In this document: piece by piece, positions 6,208 through 14,073 of the stretch
Position numbering within the stretch: the stretch's first letter is position 1
Layout: each line of letters opens with the position of its first letter
Assembly: GCA_964431205.1 (NCBI GenBank)
Contig: CAYSIX010000047.1
Span: forward strand, 1 to 21,629
Direction of reading: 5' to 3'
Length of the DNA stretch: 21,629 nt
Source of the DNA: CAYSIX01 sp964431205
GTDB taxonomy: Bacteria > Planctomycetota > Phycisphaerae > Phycisphaerales > Phycisphaeraceae
Program-made: the position numbers and the translations under genes
The notes under the pieces: model-generated
What the model saw: only the letters and a program-made list of their open reading frames with translations
What the model was told of the DNA's origin: nothing
Database searches by the model: none

Positions 6208-7458
6208 ATGCTCTCGCGCCGTCTCCCATTGTGTCCGAACACCGCCCTGGCCTGCCTCGCGAGCCTCGCGCTGACGCCGGCGATCGCCAGCGCCCAGCCC
6301 GTCGTCGACGGCACGCTCGACGAGGGCGTCTACACTGAACTGTTTATCCAGAACACACACACCCAGTTCGGCAACAGCACCGACCCCGACCCCCGCACCT
6401 CACAGGGCGGCTCGGAGATCGACGGCATCTACGCCACCGTCGCCGACGGCATGCTCTTCATGATGTTCACCGGCAACCTCGAGAACAACTTCAACAAGCT
6501 CGAGGTGTTCTTCGACGGCATCGAGGGCGGGCTCAACACGCTGACGGATACGACGAGCCTCCCGGAGATCGACGGGTTCGTCGACGGCGACGCGAATAAC
6601 GGGATCGGCGCGCTGCAGCGGATGGAGGGCCTGTCGTTCGACGACGGCTTCTTCGCCGATCACCTGCTGGTCTTCACCAACGGAACTGAGACGACCGACT
6701 TCGCCGAGGGCTGGATTCACACGGTCCACTACGGCGAGGTCAAGCCGGACGGCGTCGCCCACGCGCTGGGCGGGCACCCGGACCCGGCGGTCGTCGGCGG
6801 GACGCTGATCGACAAGAACTCGGCCGACCCGGGGACCGATCCGCTGGATCAGTTCTTCATCGATCGTGACACGGAGAACGCGATCGACCTCAAGGCGTCG
6901 GTGGACAACTCGAACACGGGCGGAGTCGTGTTCCGCGGCGAGGCGCCGTTCCTGACCACGCCGGAGGAGATGGAAGAGGCCGCCGCCGTCACCACCGGCA
7001 TCGAGTTCGGTATCCCGCTCGAAGCTCTGGGCAACCCGACGGGCGACATCAAGGTCAGCGCCTTCATCAACGGCGGGGGGCACGACTTCCTGTCGAACCA
7101 GGTGTCCGGCGGGTTCGAGCTCGACACGGGCAACCTGGCCTCGCCCAGCACCGTCGATTTCGCCCAGATCCCGGGCGATCAGTTCGTGGTGGTCTCGCAG
7201 CAGGCGAAGGTCACCGGTGACGCCGACGGCGACGGGGACGTGGACGCGTTCGACCTGGGCATCTGGCAGACGCAGTTCGGCCAGACCGGTGATGGGCTGT
7301 CGGCGGACTTCGACATGGACGGCGACGTGGACGCGTTTGACCTGGGCCTGTGGCAGACGAACTTCGGCACGGGCCTCGACGGCGCGGCGGTCCCGGAACC
7401 GGCGAGCCTCGCGCTGCTGGGCGTGGGCGCCGTGGCGCTGGTCCGCCGGCGACGCTGA
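6208..7458 (+). CDS. Secreted PEP-CTERM protein with dockerin-like calcium repeats
   Basis: The protein has 416 residues. A signal peptide covers residues 1-29 (hydrophobic ACLASLALTPAIASA, cleavage after ASA). The region beginning PVVDGTLDEGVYTEL and including GNLENNFNKLEVFFDG belongs to a family common in planctomycete secreted proteins; its start is reminiscent of CBM9-like domains, but carbohydrate binding is not shown. Residues about 334-390 carry two dockerin-type calcium loops, DADGDGDVDAFDL and DFDMDGDVDAFDL, each followed by a WQT-FG helix. The C-terminus is a PEP-CTERM sorting signal: VPEPASLALLG, a hydrophobic helix, then RRRR. In family terms the tail is cut by an exosortase and the protein ends outside the inner membrane or on the surface. 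Promoter and operator lie at 6078-6106, the terminator at 7511-7541, so it is a single-gene unit. Confidence 0.92.
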   Translation: MLSRRLPLCPNTALACLASLALTPAIASAQPVVDGTLDEGVYTELFIQNTHTQFGNSTDPDPRTSQGGSEIDGIYATVADGMLFMMFTGNLENNFNKLEVFFDGIEGGLNTLTDTTSLPEIDGFVDGDANNGIGALQRMEGLSFDDGFFADHLLVFTNGTETTDFAEGWIHTVHYGEVKPDGVAHALGGHPDPAVVGGTLIDKNSADPGTDPLDQFFIDRDTENAIDLKASVDNSNTGGVVFRGEAPFLTTPEEMEEAAAVTTGIEFGIPLEALGNPTGDIKVSAFINGGGHDFLSNQVSGGFELDTGNLASPSTVDFAQIPGDQFVVVSQQAKVTGDADGDGDVDAFDLGIWQTQFGQTGDGLSADFDMDGDVDAFDLGLWQTNFGTGLDGAAVPEPASLALLGVGAVALVRRRR

Positions 7459-7510
7459 GTATCGCGGACGGCGGTCTGCCGCGGGTGACGACACTCGATC
7501 ATCGCGCCTC

Positions 7511-7541
7511 AAGCCCACGGCACGAGCCGTGGGCTTTTTTT
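7511..7541 (+). terminator. Rho-independent terminator of the PEP-CTERM gene
   Basis: A perfect 11-bp stem (7511-7521 pairs with 7526-7536), a four-base loop ACGA and a run of seven T (7535-7541) form a canonical terminator 52 bases past the stop. On the minus strand the hairpin is not followed by a T-run, so it should not terminate the converging phosphatase gene efficiently. Confidence 0.95.
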
Positions 7542-7589
7542 GCGCGTGGCGGCCACGCTCCTCGCGCCGCGCGCCTCGACGGGCGGCGG

Positions 7590-9299
7590 TCAGCCGTCCG
7601 CGTTTCGCCGCAGGAGCAGGAACGTCTGATCGTCGTCGGCGAGGCGATCGCCCTGCCAGGCGCGAATCCGCTCGGTCAGCCTCGAGGCCATCGTCACGGG
7701 CGGGTCGTCTTCGGCGAGCAGGCGGGCGAACTGATCGGCCAGGCCATCGACGCCCAGCATGCGGCTCGACTCGTCGCGGGCCTCGGTCAGGCCGTCGGTG
7801 TAGAGCAGGAGACGGCGCGAGCATTCGAGCCGCTCGGTCATCTTGACCAGCGGTTCGTCCATGATGCCCAGCGGCAGGTTGCCGGCGAAGTCGAGCGGTC
7901 GGACGCCGCCACCCGGTTCGCCCACCAGCGCGGGCGGGTGACCGGCGTTGACCATCTCGATCGCACCGCTGGCCGGATCGAACAGGGCGGCCGTCATGGT
8001 CACGAAAGAACCCGGTGTCAGCGTGTGTTCGAGGTAACGCCCCAGGCCGCGCATCAGGTCGGCCAGGTCGAACTCGCCTGCCGTGCCCGCGTGCATCCAC
8101 GTGTGCAGGGCCGCGGTGATCAGCGCCGCCTGCATGCCCTTGCCGCAGACATCGGCGATCGCGAGCATCACGCGTCCGTCGGGCAGGGACCAGGCGTCGA
8201 CGTAATCGCCGCCGACCCAGAGGCACGGCTGAAACCCGATCGCCACCTCGGCGCCGCTGAGGCGTACGTCTTGGGGGACGAGGCGCATCTGCACGTCGCG
8301 GGCCTGTTCGAGGTCGCGTTCGATCCGGGCGTGGCGTCTGGCCTGCTCGCGGGCGGCCCAGGCCTGATCGGCCTGCTTGAGCTGCTCGACGGCGAGCGCC
8401 GCCAGCGCGAGCCACTCCGGCGTGCCGTGAGACGGGGGCACGACCGCGTAGAGCAGGCGCAGGCGCTGCTCGCTGATGCGCCACGGGCAGGCGAGGGCGG
8501 CGATCGGGGCGGCGGCCGGCGAGATGGAAAGCCCCACGGTGTCCCGGCCGGTCTGACCGTGGCGCGCGATCAACGGCTGAACCCCCGAAGCGACCGCCCG
8601 GAGCAGTCCTCGCGAGACGTGAAACGTGCCGCCGGCCACGCGCTCGCCGCTGACCGGGCCGCACACCACGCGTGGCTCGGTGGGCGAGGCGAGGTCCACT
8701 TCGAGGATCGCGGCGTGCCAGGCCCCGAACGACGGTGCAACCAGACCTTCGCACAGCAGGCGACGGCGCTCGGCGGCCGGCTCCACGCTCAGGAGGCGAG
8801 GGCCCAACGACTGGACCGAGAGCAAGCGGCGTGGATCGAGTCGCGGCCGGGCCGCCTGGTCCCCGGCGGCGCCGCCGTCGTCGAGCGTGTTGATCCGCTC
8901 GATCCGGCCGACGTCGGAGAGCGTCACGCCGGCGGCGCTGGCCTCGATCGGTTCGGTCGGGTCCGCGGGCTCGGGGGTCAACAGCTCCATCTGAAACGAC
9001 GCGATCTCGATCACGTCCCCGGGCGAGAGGGCGCGGTGCTGGATGGCCGATCCGTTGACGCGCGTGCCGTTGTGGCTGTTCAGGTCACGGACCCACCAGC
9101 GGCCGAAGGGATCGCGCATCAGCTCGGCGTGCCGACGGGAGACCGACGCGTGGTCGAGGTGAATGTCCGCACGCGCCGTTCGACCGATGATCAGCGTGGA
9201 ATCGCTCAGCGGGATCGAGCGCGTCTCGACGCCCTCGCCGCGGAGGATCAGCTCGCTGCGGGCTTGCGTGGGCGTGTCGGGTTGCGTGCGTGTTGCCAT
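7590..9299 (-). CDS. FHA-domain SpoIIE-type (PP2C) serine/threonine phosphatase
   Basis: The protein has 569 residues. Residues about 18-105 are a forkhead-associated domain that reads phosphothreonine, with the conserved GR (39-40), SRRH (54-57) and NSHNGTRVNG (74-83). The middle (about 150-310) is GAF-like. A helix with ERDLEQARDVQMRLVP (about 327-342) leads into a PP2C/SpoIIE phosphatase with its metal-binding acidic residues intact: GGDYVD (D365), ADVCGKG (D383), YTDGLTEA (D502) and DDDQT (556-560). It is therefore predicted to be active and cytoplasmic, dephosphorylating a serine or threonine on a partner such as an anti-sigma antagonist or a kinase substrate; no such partner is encoded nearby. 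It lies 87 bases after the last gene of the long operon, so it may be its final member or have its own promoter. No strong Shine-Dalgarno sequence is visible. Confidence 0.93.
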   Translation of the reverse strand: MATRTQPDTPTQARSELILRGEGVETRSIPLSDSTLIIGRTARADIHLDHASVSRRHAELMRDPFGRWWVRDLNSHNGTRVNGSAIQHRALSPGDVIEIASFQMELLTPEPADPTEPIEASAAGVTLSDVGRIERINTLDDGGAAGDQAARPRLDPRRLLSVQSLGPRLLSVEPAAERRRLLCEGLVAPSFGAWHAAILEVDLASPTEPRVVCGPVSGERVAGGTFHVSRGLLRAVASGVQPLIARHGQTGRDTVGLSISPAAAPIAALACPWRISEQRLRLLYAVVPPSHGTPEWLALAALAVEQLKQADQAWAAREQARRHARIERDLEQARDVQMRLVPQDVRLSGAEVAIGFQPCLWVGGDYVDAWSLPDGRVMLAIADVCGKGMQAALITAALHTWMHAGTAGEFDLADLMRGLGRYLEHTLTPGSFVTMTAALFDPASGAIEMVNAGHPPALVGEPGGGVRPLDFAGNLPLGIMDEPLVKMTERLECSRRLLLYTDGLTEARDESSRMLGVDGLADQFARLLAEDDPPVTMASRLTERIRAWQGDRLADDDQTFLLLRRNADG

Positions 9300-9386
9300 G
9301 ACAGGATCGTAACGGGAGCTTGCCGCGACACCCCGCCGGCCATCGGTTCAGCGCACGAGCGGGCCAGCGAACCCCGCCGCACGCGC

Positions 9387-10076
9387 TCACGGGTCCCGAG
9401 GCCGACGCAGGACGATGTGGTCGAAATCGATCGGCGTGCCGGCGTACGGCGTGGCCCAGATCGCCGCCTGATCCGGAAACGGCGGGTCATCCAACTCGTG
9501 CCGGATCGGCCACGAATCGGGCTCCTGCTCGTCGGCCGGCCAGGCACGCCCCCGCGCTACCCACCGGCCCTCTTCCGTTTCCGTCAGTCGCAGTCGCAGC
9601 GCCGTCCACGCGCCGCTGCTCCATTCGTAGGGCGCCTCGGCGACCACCCGGTCGTCCAGCACCAGCTCCAGCCGGTCATTCGCCGCAGCCACGCGCAACC
9701 GCGCGCCCATGATCCCGCCCAGCCCCACGCCGAACCGCGGCCGCAGCCGACCACGCCTGGTCGCGTACACCCGCGCCTCGACCTCCAGCGGCCAATCGAC
9801 CACGGGGCCGAACATCACGCCCGATTCGGCCAACGGCTCCGGCCACAGACGCAACACGCCCGACCCGTCCTCCCGGGCCACTTCAAACGTCCCGTCCAGA
9901 ACCAGCATGCCCTCGGGAAGCGCGTCCCGCTCGTCGAAATCCTCATGGAACAAAGGGTCCCGCTCGTCCTCGGAGGCCGGTTCGCCGGTGACGCGACCGG
10001 CCCCCAGCGCCACGATCACGAACGGCACCAGGATCATCGTTGTCAACAAGCGTCGCCACAGATGCGTCATTCTCAT
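9387..10076 (-). CDS. Secreted laminin-G/concanavalin-like domain protein of unknown function
   Basis: The protein has 229 residues. The N-terminus is basic and then hydrophobic (WRRLLTTMILVPFVIVALGAG), so it is exported or anchored by an uncleaved helix. The rest opens with LFHEDFDERDALPEGMLV and contains alternating strands such as LEVEARVYATRRG and LELVLDDRVVAEAPYEW, ending in PIDFDHIVLRRP. This is the usual layout of concanavalin-like (LamG or DUF1080-type) beta-sandwiches in planctomycetes. GAAGGG just upstream supports the start at 10076. It follows the permease gene by only eight bases and is clearly co-transcribed with it. No catalytic residues are recognised; it may be a periplasmic accessory of the transporter, which is inference from position. 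Confidence 0.75.
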   Translation of the reverse strand: MRMTHLWRRLLTTMILVPFVIVALGAGRVTGEPASEDERDPLFHEDFDERDALPEGMLVLDGTFEVAREDGSGVLRLWPEPLAESGVMFGPVVDWPLEVEARVYATRRGRLRPRFGVGLGGIMGARLRVAAANDRLELVLDDRVVAEAPYEWSSGAWTALRLRLTETEEGRWVARGRAWPADEQEPDSWPIRHELDDPPFPDQAAIWATPYAGTPIDFDHIVLRRPRDP

Positions 10077-10084
10077 CGGCCCTT

Positions 10085-13000
10085 CTACTGTTCACGCAGC
10101 GCTTCGAGCAGCGGCGAGCGTGTCGCCAGCCACGTGGCGAGCCACACGCTGGCCACGCCGCACGCGACGATCAGCACGAGCACGGCGGCGATCGCCGGCA
10201 TCGTCGACAGGCCTCCCGATCGTGGCTGGGCCGGCAGCACCGCCGCACCCGCCGCCACGACACCGCAGACCAGCCCCAGGCCCAGCAGCCACGCGTGCTC
10301 GATCAGCAGCAGCCGTCGCACCGCGGCGCGCGTGAAGCCCATGGCACGCAGGGCGGCCAGCTCGGCCCGCCGCTCCAGGATGTTACGCGACACGATCACG
10401 CCCAGCCCGATCGTGCCCAGCGCCACGCCCAACCCGCCGATCGCCAGGAAGATCGAGAGGTACGTGTTTTCCACCGCCAGGAACGCCGCCAGCCGGTCCG
10501 TGCTGCGCGTCACCGCCAGACCCTCGCGCGTCATCGCCTCGGTCAGCGTCTCCGCCACGGCCTGGGCGCGTTGCGGCGGCGCGTCGATCAGAAAGGCGCC
10601 GTAGCCGGCAACCGACGGGAATCGCCGCAGCAACGCCTGCTCGGCGACGATCAGGCTGCCTTGAAGGATCGACGGCTCGATCGCCGCGACCAGGCGAATG
10701 TCGAACGTGCGGCCGCGCTCGTCACGGTAGGCCAGCCGGTCCCCGACGCTGCGGCCGAGCGCCCAGGTGATCGTGGTGCGATCGGCGATCGCGGGGATCA
10801 CGCCGTCGTGCGGATCGTCGTCTTGCAGCAGGGACCACGAGGCATCGCCGACACCGCCGGAGTGCACGCCGTCTGCGGTCTGGGAGATCGTGAACGCGCC
10901 ACGGGAGGCGAGCTGCTGCGGATCGACGCCGAGCAGTTGCGGCTGCTGGGCCCGTTGCAGGTTGAGGCAGCTCGCCTCGTCGCCGGCCAGAACGCGAAAC
11001 GGGACGAACCGTACACCCTCCATTGCTTCGCCCACCAGGCCCACCGCTGCCCGCCCCTCGGGCGNNNNNNNNNNCCCGCTGGATCGTTCGTCGGCGCGGG
11101 CCAGCGGGTCGTGCCGGAACGACTGAACGGCGACGATCAGGAAGCAGCCCGCGGCCAAGGCCGCCACGGCCGCGAGGCTCCGGGCCCGCCGGCGTCTCAG
11201 GCTGAGACGGGCCACGGCGGCGACGGTCAGCCTACGCCATCGATCGTGTGCGGCACCGGCGCCGAGCCAGGCCCGCACGGCCAGCAGCAACGCGATGAGC
11301 CACATCGCCCCGGCACCGAGAAACGCCGTCGCACGCGCCTGGCCCTGCGCGTCGCGCATGACGATCATCCACGCCGTCGCGCCCACGCCCAGCCCGATCG
11401 CCACGAGCACGCCGACACGGCCGACGCTGGCGTGGTTCGCCCGCCCGGTCTCGCGAAGCCCGCGCAGCAGGGCTGTGGCCGACCACCTCATCTGCCGACG
11501 CAGCGTCCACACGATCGCGCCCAACGCCAGGACGAGACCGACGAGCGGCGCGATCAGGAGGGTCTGTCGCTCGACGTGAAATCCGATCGTCGCCCCGGCC
11601 GCCGCCTGCCGCCACACCGTCCCCAGCGCCCACAGCACCGTCACGGCGTAACCCAGGCCCGCCACCGCCCCGAGCACTACACCCGGTACCGCCAGCAGCG
11701 CCGCCTCGCCGATCAGCCACCGCCGGACCTGCTCCCGCCGCAGACCGACCGCCAGCAGCAAGCCCACCTGGTCCGTCCGCTGCTCGATGCTGAACACGAA
11801 CAGCAGCACCGTCAGCAGCAGCGCCGAAACGATCAGGAACAGGCTCAACCCCACGAACAGCGGGCCGAAATCGAACGAGCGGCGCACGGCCTCGGCCGCG
11901 CGTGTGCCAACGGGTTCTGTCGCGATGCCGAGCGACGCGGGCGCGATCGCCTCGTTCAGTCGTGTCTCAAGTGCCTCGATGGACGCACCGGAAAAGCGAA
12001 CGGCGGTGAGGTTGCCGAAGCGGTTGGACCACATCGACTGGCCATCGGCCAGGGTGATGTAGGCCTTGGGCGTGCCGCGGTACCGTTCCCAGTAGCGTTC
12101 GTCCTTGTCGCGGAGGCGGGACAGCTCGACGTCGAAGCCGGGGTCCCAGTCGCGGCAGTGCTCGGCCTCGGCCAGGCCGGGGAAGTCGGGCATCAGCGTG
12201 CGCAGGGCCTCGTCGGCGCGCAGCTCGATCACGTGCGCGACGCGGAACGGGCGCGTGCGCTGCTCGAGCCGGCGCGTCGGCCCCAGCACGTCGTAACGCA
12301 GCGTCACCGTGTCGCCGACGTCGGCGCCCAGGTCTTCGGCCAGCCAGTCGGTAATCGCGATCTCACCCGATTCCAGCGTGATCGGATCGTCTGTTGTCTC
12401 TGTGTCGGGCACGAACGGCATCGCCGCGACGGTCGAGTAAGGCGTCTGCCGTGCCTCGTGCTCGAGCGAGTGGACGAAGTAGGTGAACACGCCGAATCGC
12501 TCGACGCCGTCTAGGCTCAGCGCAGCGTCACTGACCGCTTCGTCCAGGAACACGCGTCGGCTGCGCAGCTCGATCGCGCCGGGCCTGTCGATCCGCCGCA
12601 GCTCGAGCTCCGCATCCTCCAGTGTGAAGCGCGAGCGCAGCGCATCGTTCAGCCGGTCGCCCGTCAGGTCATCGGCGTCCCGGGCCTGCGCTTCGCCGGC
12701 GAGCAGCAGCGCGTTCGCCCGGCCGGGCCGCTCCAGCGAATCCTGAAGCCACGGCAGGAAGACGAACGCGTTGAATGGCGCCGCCGAGGCGGTCTGCAGC
12801 GAGAAGTTACCGAACGCCGGCGCGTCGATGACCGCCGCGACCTCGACGCGCTCGACGCGCAGAGCGTCGTCGGCCTTGGCCAGCGGCGCGTCGAGCGGCA
12901 GCGCGCTGGGTTTCTCGATGCGCAGCAGGATCGTGTCGCCGATCGCCACGTCGAGCTGCTGGGCCAGCCGCGTGTTGAGCACGACGTGGCCGGGCTCGAT

Positions 13001-13375
13001 CGTTCGGTTTTCGCCGGGCCCCAGCGACCAGAACCGCGAGTCGACGCCGAGCGCCTGCACGCCCGCGGCTCGTCGGCGGCCGTCGGGCGTGCCCGCGGTG
13101 GCGCGCTGCATCAGCAACGGGGCGACCTCAACGTCGAGATCCCGTGCGAGCTGGTCGGCCAGCGTGTCGCGGAAGTATCGCCCCGGGCCGATGACCGCCC
13201 ACTCGGTCTGACCGACGCGCCACTGCGCCTGCTGCCACAGGCTGGCGCGCACGCTGTCGCCGACCGCCAGCGCACCGGTCAGGACGGCGGTGGCCAACAT
13301 CACCCCGAGCACGACGCCGGCGTGGGTGCGGCGGAAGTGCCATGCGCTGCGGCGGATGTATCGCCAACCGGTCAT
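10085..13375 (-). CDS. Large FtsX-type ABC transporter permease, interrupted by an assembly gap
   Basis: About 1,096 residues as drawn. A transmembrane helix at 21-39 (VVLGVMLATAVLTGALAVGD) is followed by a periplasmic MacB-type domain (about 40-500). A first FtsX permease unit follows (helices near 505-530, 555-585 and 605-625), then further helices near 655-700 and 733-750, a second soluble part, and a second FtsX unit at the C-terminus (about 960-1096) with SRNILERRAELAALRAMGF. This architecture belongs to the MacB/LolCDE class, which moves lipids, peptides or hydrophobic molecules out of the inner membrane. The start overlaps the stop of the ATPase gene as ATGA, so the two are coupled. 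Ten unknown bases at 11065-11074 fall after ADERSSG. The same frame resumes with PEGRAAVG, so the gene is probably intact in the organism. The substrate is unknown. Confidence 0.93.
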   Translation of the reverse strand: MTGWRYIRRSAWHFRRTHAGVVLGVMLATAVLTGALAVGDSVRASLWQQAQWRVGQTEWAVIGPGRYFRDTLADQLARDLDVEVAPLLMQRATAGTPDGRRRAAGVQALGVDSRFWSLGPGENRTIEPGHVVLNTRLAQQLDVAIGDTILLRIEKPSALPLDAPLAKADDALRVERVEVAAVIDAPAFGNFSLQTASAAPFNAFVFLPWLQDSLERPGRANALLLAGEAQARDADDLTGDRLNDALRSRFTLEDAELELRRIDRPGAIELRSRRVFLDEAVSDAALSLDGVERFGVFTYFVHSLEHEARQTPYSTVAAMPFVPDTETTDDPITLESGEIAITDWLAEDLGADVGDTVTLRYDVLGPTRRLEQRTRPFRVAHVIELRADEALRTLMPDFPGLAEAEHCRDWDPGFDVELSRLRDKDERYWERYRGTPKAYITLADGQSMWSNRFGNLTAVRFSGASIEALETRLNEAIAPASLGIATEPVGTRAAEAVRRSFDFGPLFVGLSLFLIVSALLLTVLLFVFSIEQRTDQVGLLLAVGLRREQVRRWLIGEAALLAVPGVVLGAVAGLGYAVTVLWALGTVWRQAAAGATIGFHVERQTLLIAPLVGLVLALGAIVWTLRRQMRWSATALLRGLRETGRANHASVGRVGVLVAIGLGVGATAWMIVMRDAQGQARATAFLGAGAMWLIALLLAVRAWLGAGAAHDRWRRLTVAAVARLSLRRRRARSLAAVAALAAGCFLIVAVQSFRHDPLARADERSSGXXXXPEGRAAVGLVGEAMEGVRFVPFRVLAGDEASCLNLQRAQQPQLLGVDPQQLASRGAFTISQTADGVHSGGVGDASWSLLQDDDPHDGVIPAIADRTTITWALGRSVGDRLAYRDERGRTFDIRLVAAIEPSILQGSLIVAEQALLRRFPSVAGYGAFLIDAPPQRAQAVAETLTEAMTREGLAVTRSTDRLAAFLAVENTYLSIFLAIGGLGVALGTIGLGVIVSRNILERRAELAALRAMGFTRAAVRRLLLIEHAWLLGLGLVCGVVAAGAAVLPAQPRSGGLSTMPAIAAVLVLIVACGVASVWLATWLATRSPLLEALREQ
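11065..11074. other. Assembly gap of ten N inside the permease gene
   Basis: Ten undetermined bases interrupt the permease coding sequence. The reading frame is kept as written, but a round run of ten N usually marks a gap of unknown size. Confidence 0.99.
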
Positions 13376-14073
13376 GCGGCTTCGATCCGTCCGGTGAGTG
13401 TCGCATCGCGAAGCTCCAGCACGCGTTTCATGCGTCGGGCCAGCTCCGTCGCGTGCGTGACCATGACCAGGCCCGTGCCGTGGTCCTCGTGCAGGCGCAC
13501 CAGCAGGTCGACGAGGCGCGCGGCGTTGTCGCGGTCGAGCGCGCCGGTCGGCTCGTCGGCGAGGATGACGGCGGGACGGTTGATCAGGGCGCGCACGACC
13601 GCGACGCGCTGGCGCTCACCGCCGGAGAGCTGCGCCGGGCGATGGGTCATACGCTCAGCAAGGCCGACACGCTGCAGCAGGTCCATCGCGCGATCGGCCG
13701 TTTCCTGATCGACGTTGCCCTTCGCCAGCGCGGGGACCAGCACGTTCTCCATCACCGTGAGCTGCGGGAGCAGGTGATGGAGCTGAAAGACGAAGCCGAC
13801 CTGGCGATTGCGCAGGCGCGCGAGCGCAGCCTCGTCGAGCGTGGCCGGGTCCTGTCCGCCGATGCGGACGCGGCCCCGATCGGCCAGGTCGAGCGCGCCC
13901 ATCACGTGCAGCAGCGTCGTCTTCCCGGAGCCGGAGGGGCCGACGATCGCCAGCGACTCACCAACCGGCACGCTCAGCGACACGTCGCGCAGCACGTCCA
14001 GCCGCCCGCCGTCGGGTGTCGCAAACGACTTGGACACCGACTCCAACTCCAGCACGTTCACGTTTCGATCCAT
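13372..14073 (-). CDS. LolD/MacB-like ABC transporter ATPase
   Basis: The protein has 233 residues, the normal length for LolD-type ATPases. The start is MDRNVNVLELESVSKSF at 14073; a much longer open frame upstream (to 14598) is a shadow of the preceding gene. All ABC motifs are present: Walker A GPSGSGKT (45-52), Q-loop FVFQLHHLLPQLT (about 94-106), signature LSGGERQRVAV (149-159), Walker B VILADEPTGALD (169-180) and the switch histidine in VTHATEL (H207). It supplies ATP hydrolysis on the cytoplasmic side for the permease encoded next, whose start codon overlaps its stop (ATGA). Its own start lies 16 bases inside the end of the CoA-ligase-like gene, so it is expressed with the biosynthetic genes. 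This links transport to the pathway. Confidence 0.95.
   Translation of the reverse strand: MDRNVNVLELESVSKSFATPDGGRLDVLRDVSLSVPVGESLAIVGPSGSGKTTLLHVMGALDLADRGRVRIGGQDPATLDEAALARLRNRQVGFVFQLHHLLPQLTVMENVLVPALAKGNVDQETADRAMDLLQRVGLAERMTHRPAQLSGGERQRVAVVRALINRPAVILADEPTGALDRDNAARLVDLLVRLHEDHGTGLVMVTHATELARRMKRVLELRDATLTGRIEAA

Noticed and set aside
3834..6338. Plus-strand open frame of 834 codons spanning two genes and two intergenic regions
   Set aside because: It runs through repeats, hairpins and the mirror of two well-supported genes; the valine/glycine-rich text is the reverse of the pseudopilin coding sequence.
7544..7558. GCGTGGC/GCCACGC inverted repeat as terminator of the phosphatase gene
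   Set aside because: Only about five base pairs can form with a realistic loop, and no T-run follows on the minus strand.
7350..10604. Very long plus-strand open frame (over 1,000 codons)
   Set aside because: It lies antisense to the phosphatase, the LamG-like protein and the permease end, all with strong family motifs; its translation is arginine, glycine and alanine-rich without domains. It is a GC-driven shadow.
10040..12514. Plus-strand open frame of 824 codons across the permease
   Set aside because: Composition is typical of an antisense shadow (arginine, glutamine, histidine-rich), and it crosses the assembly gap.
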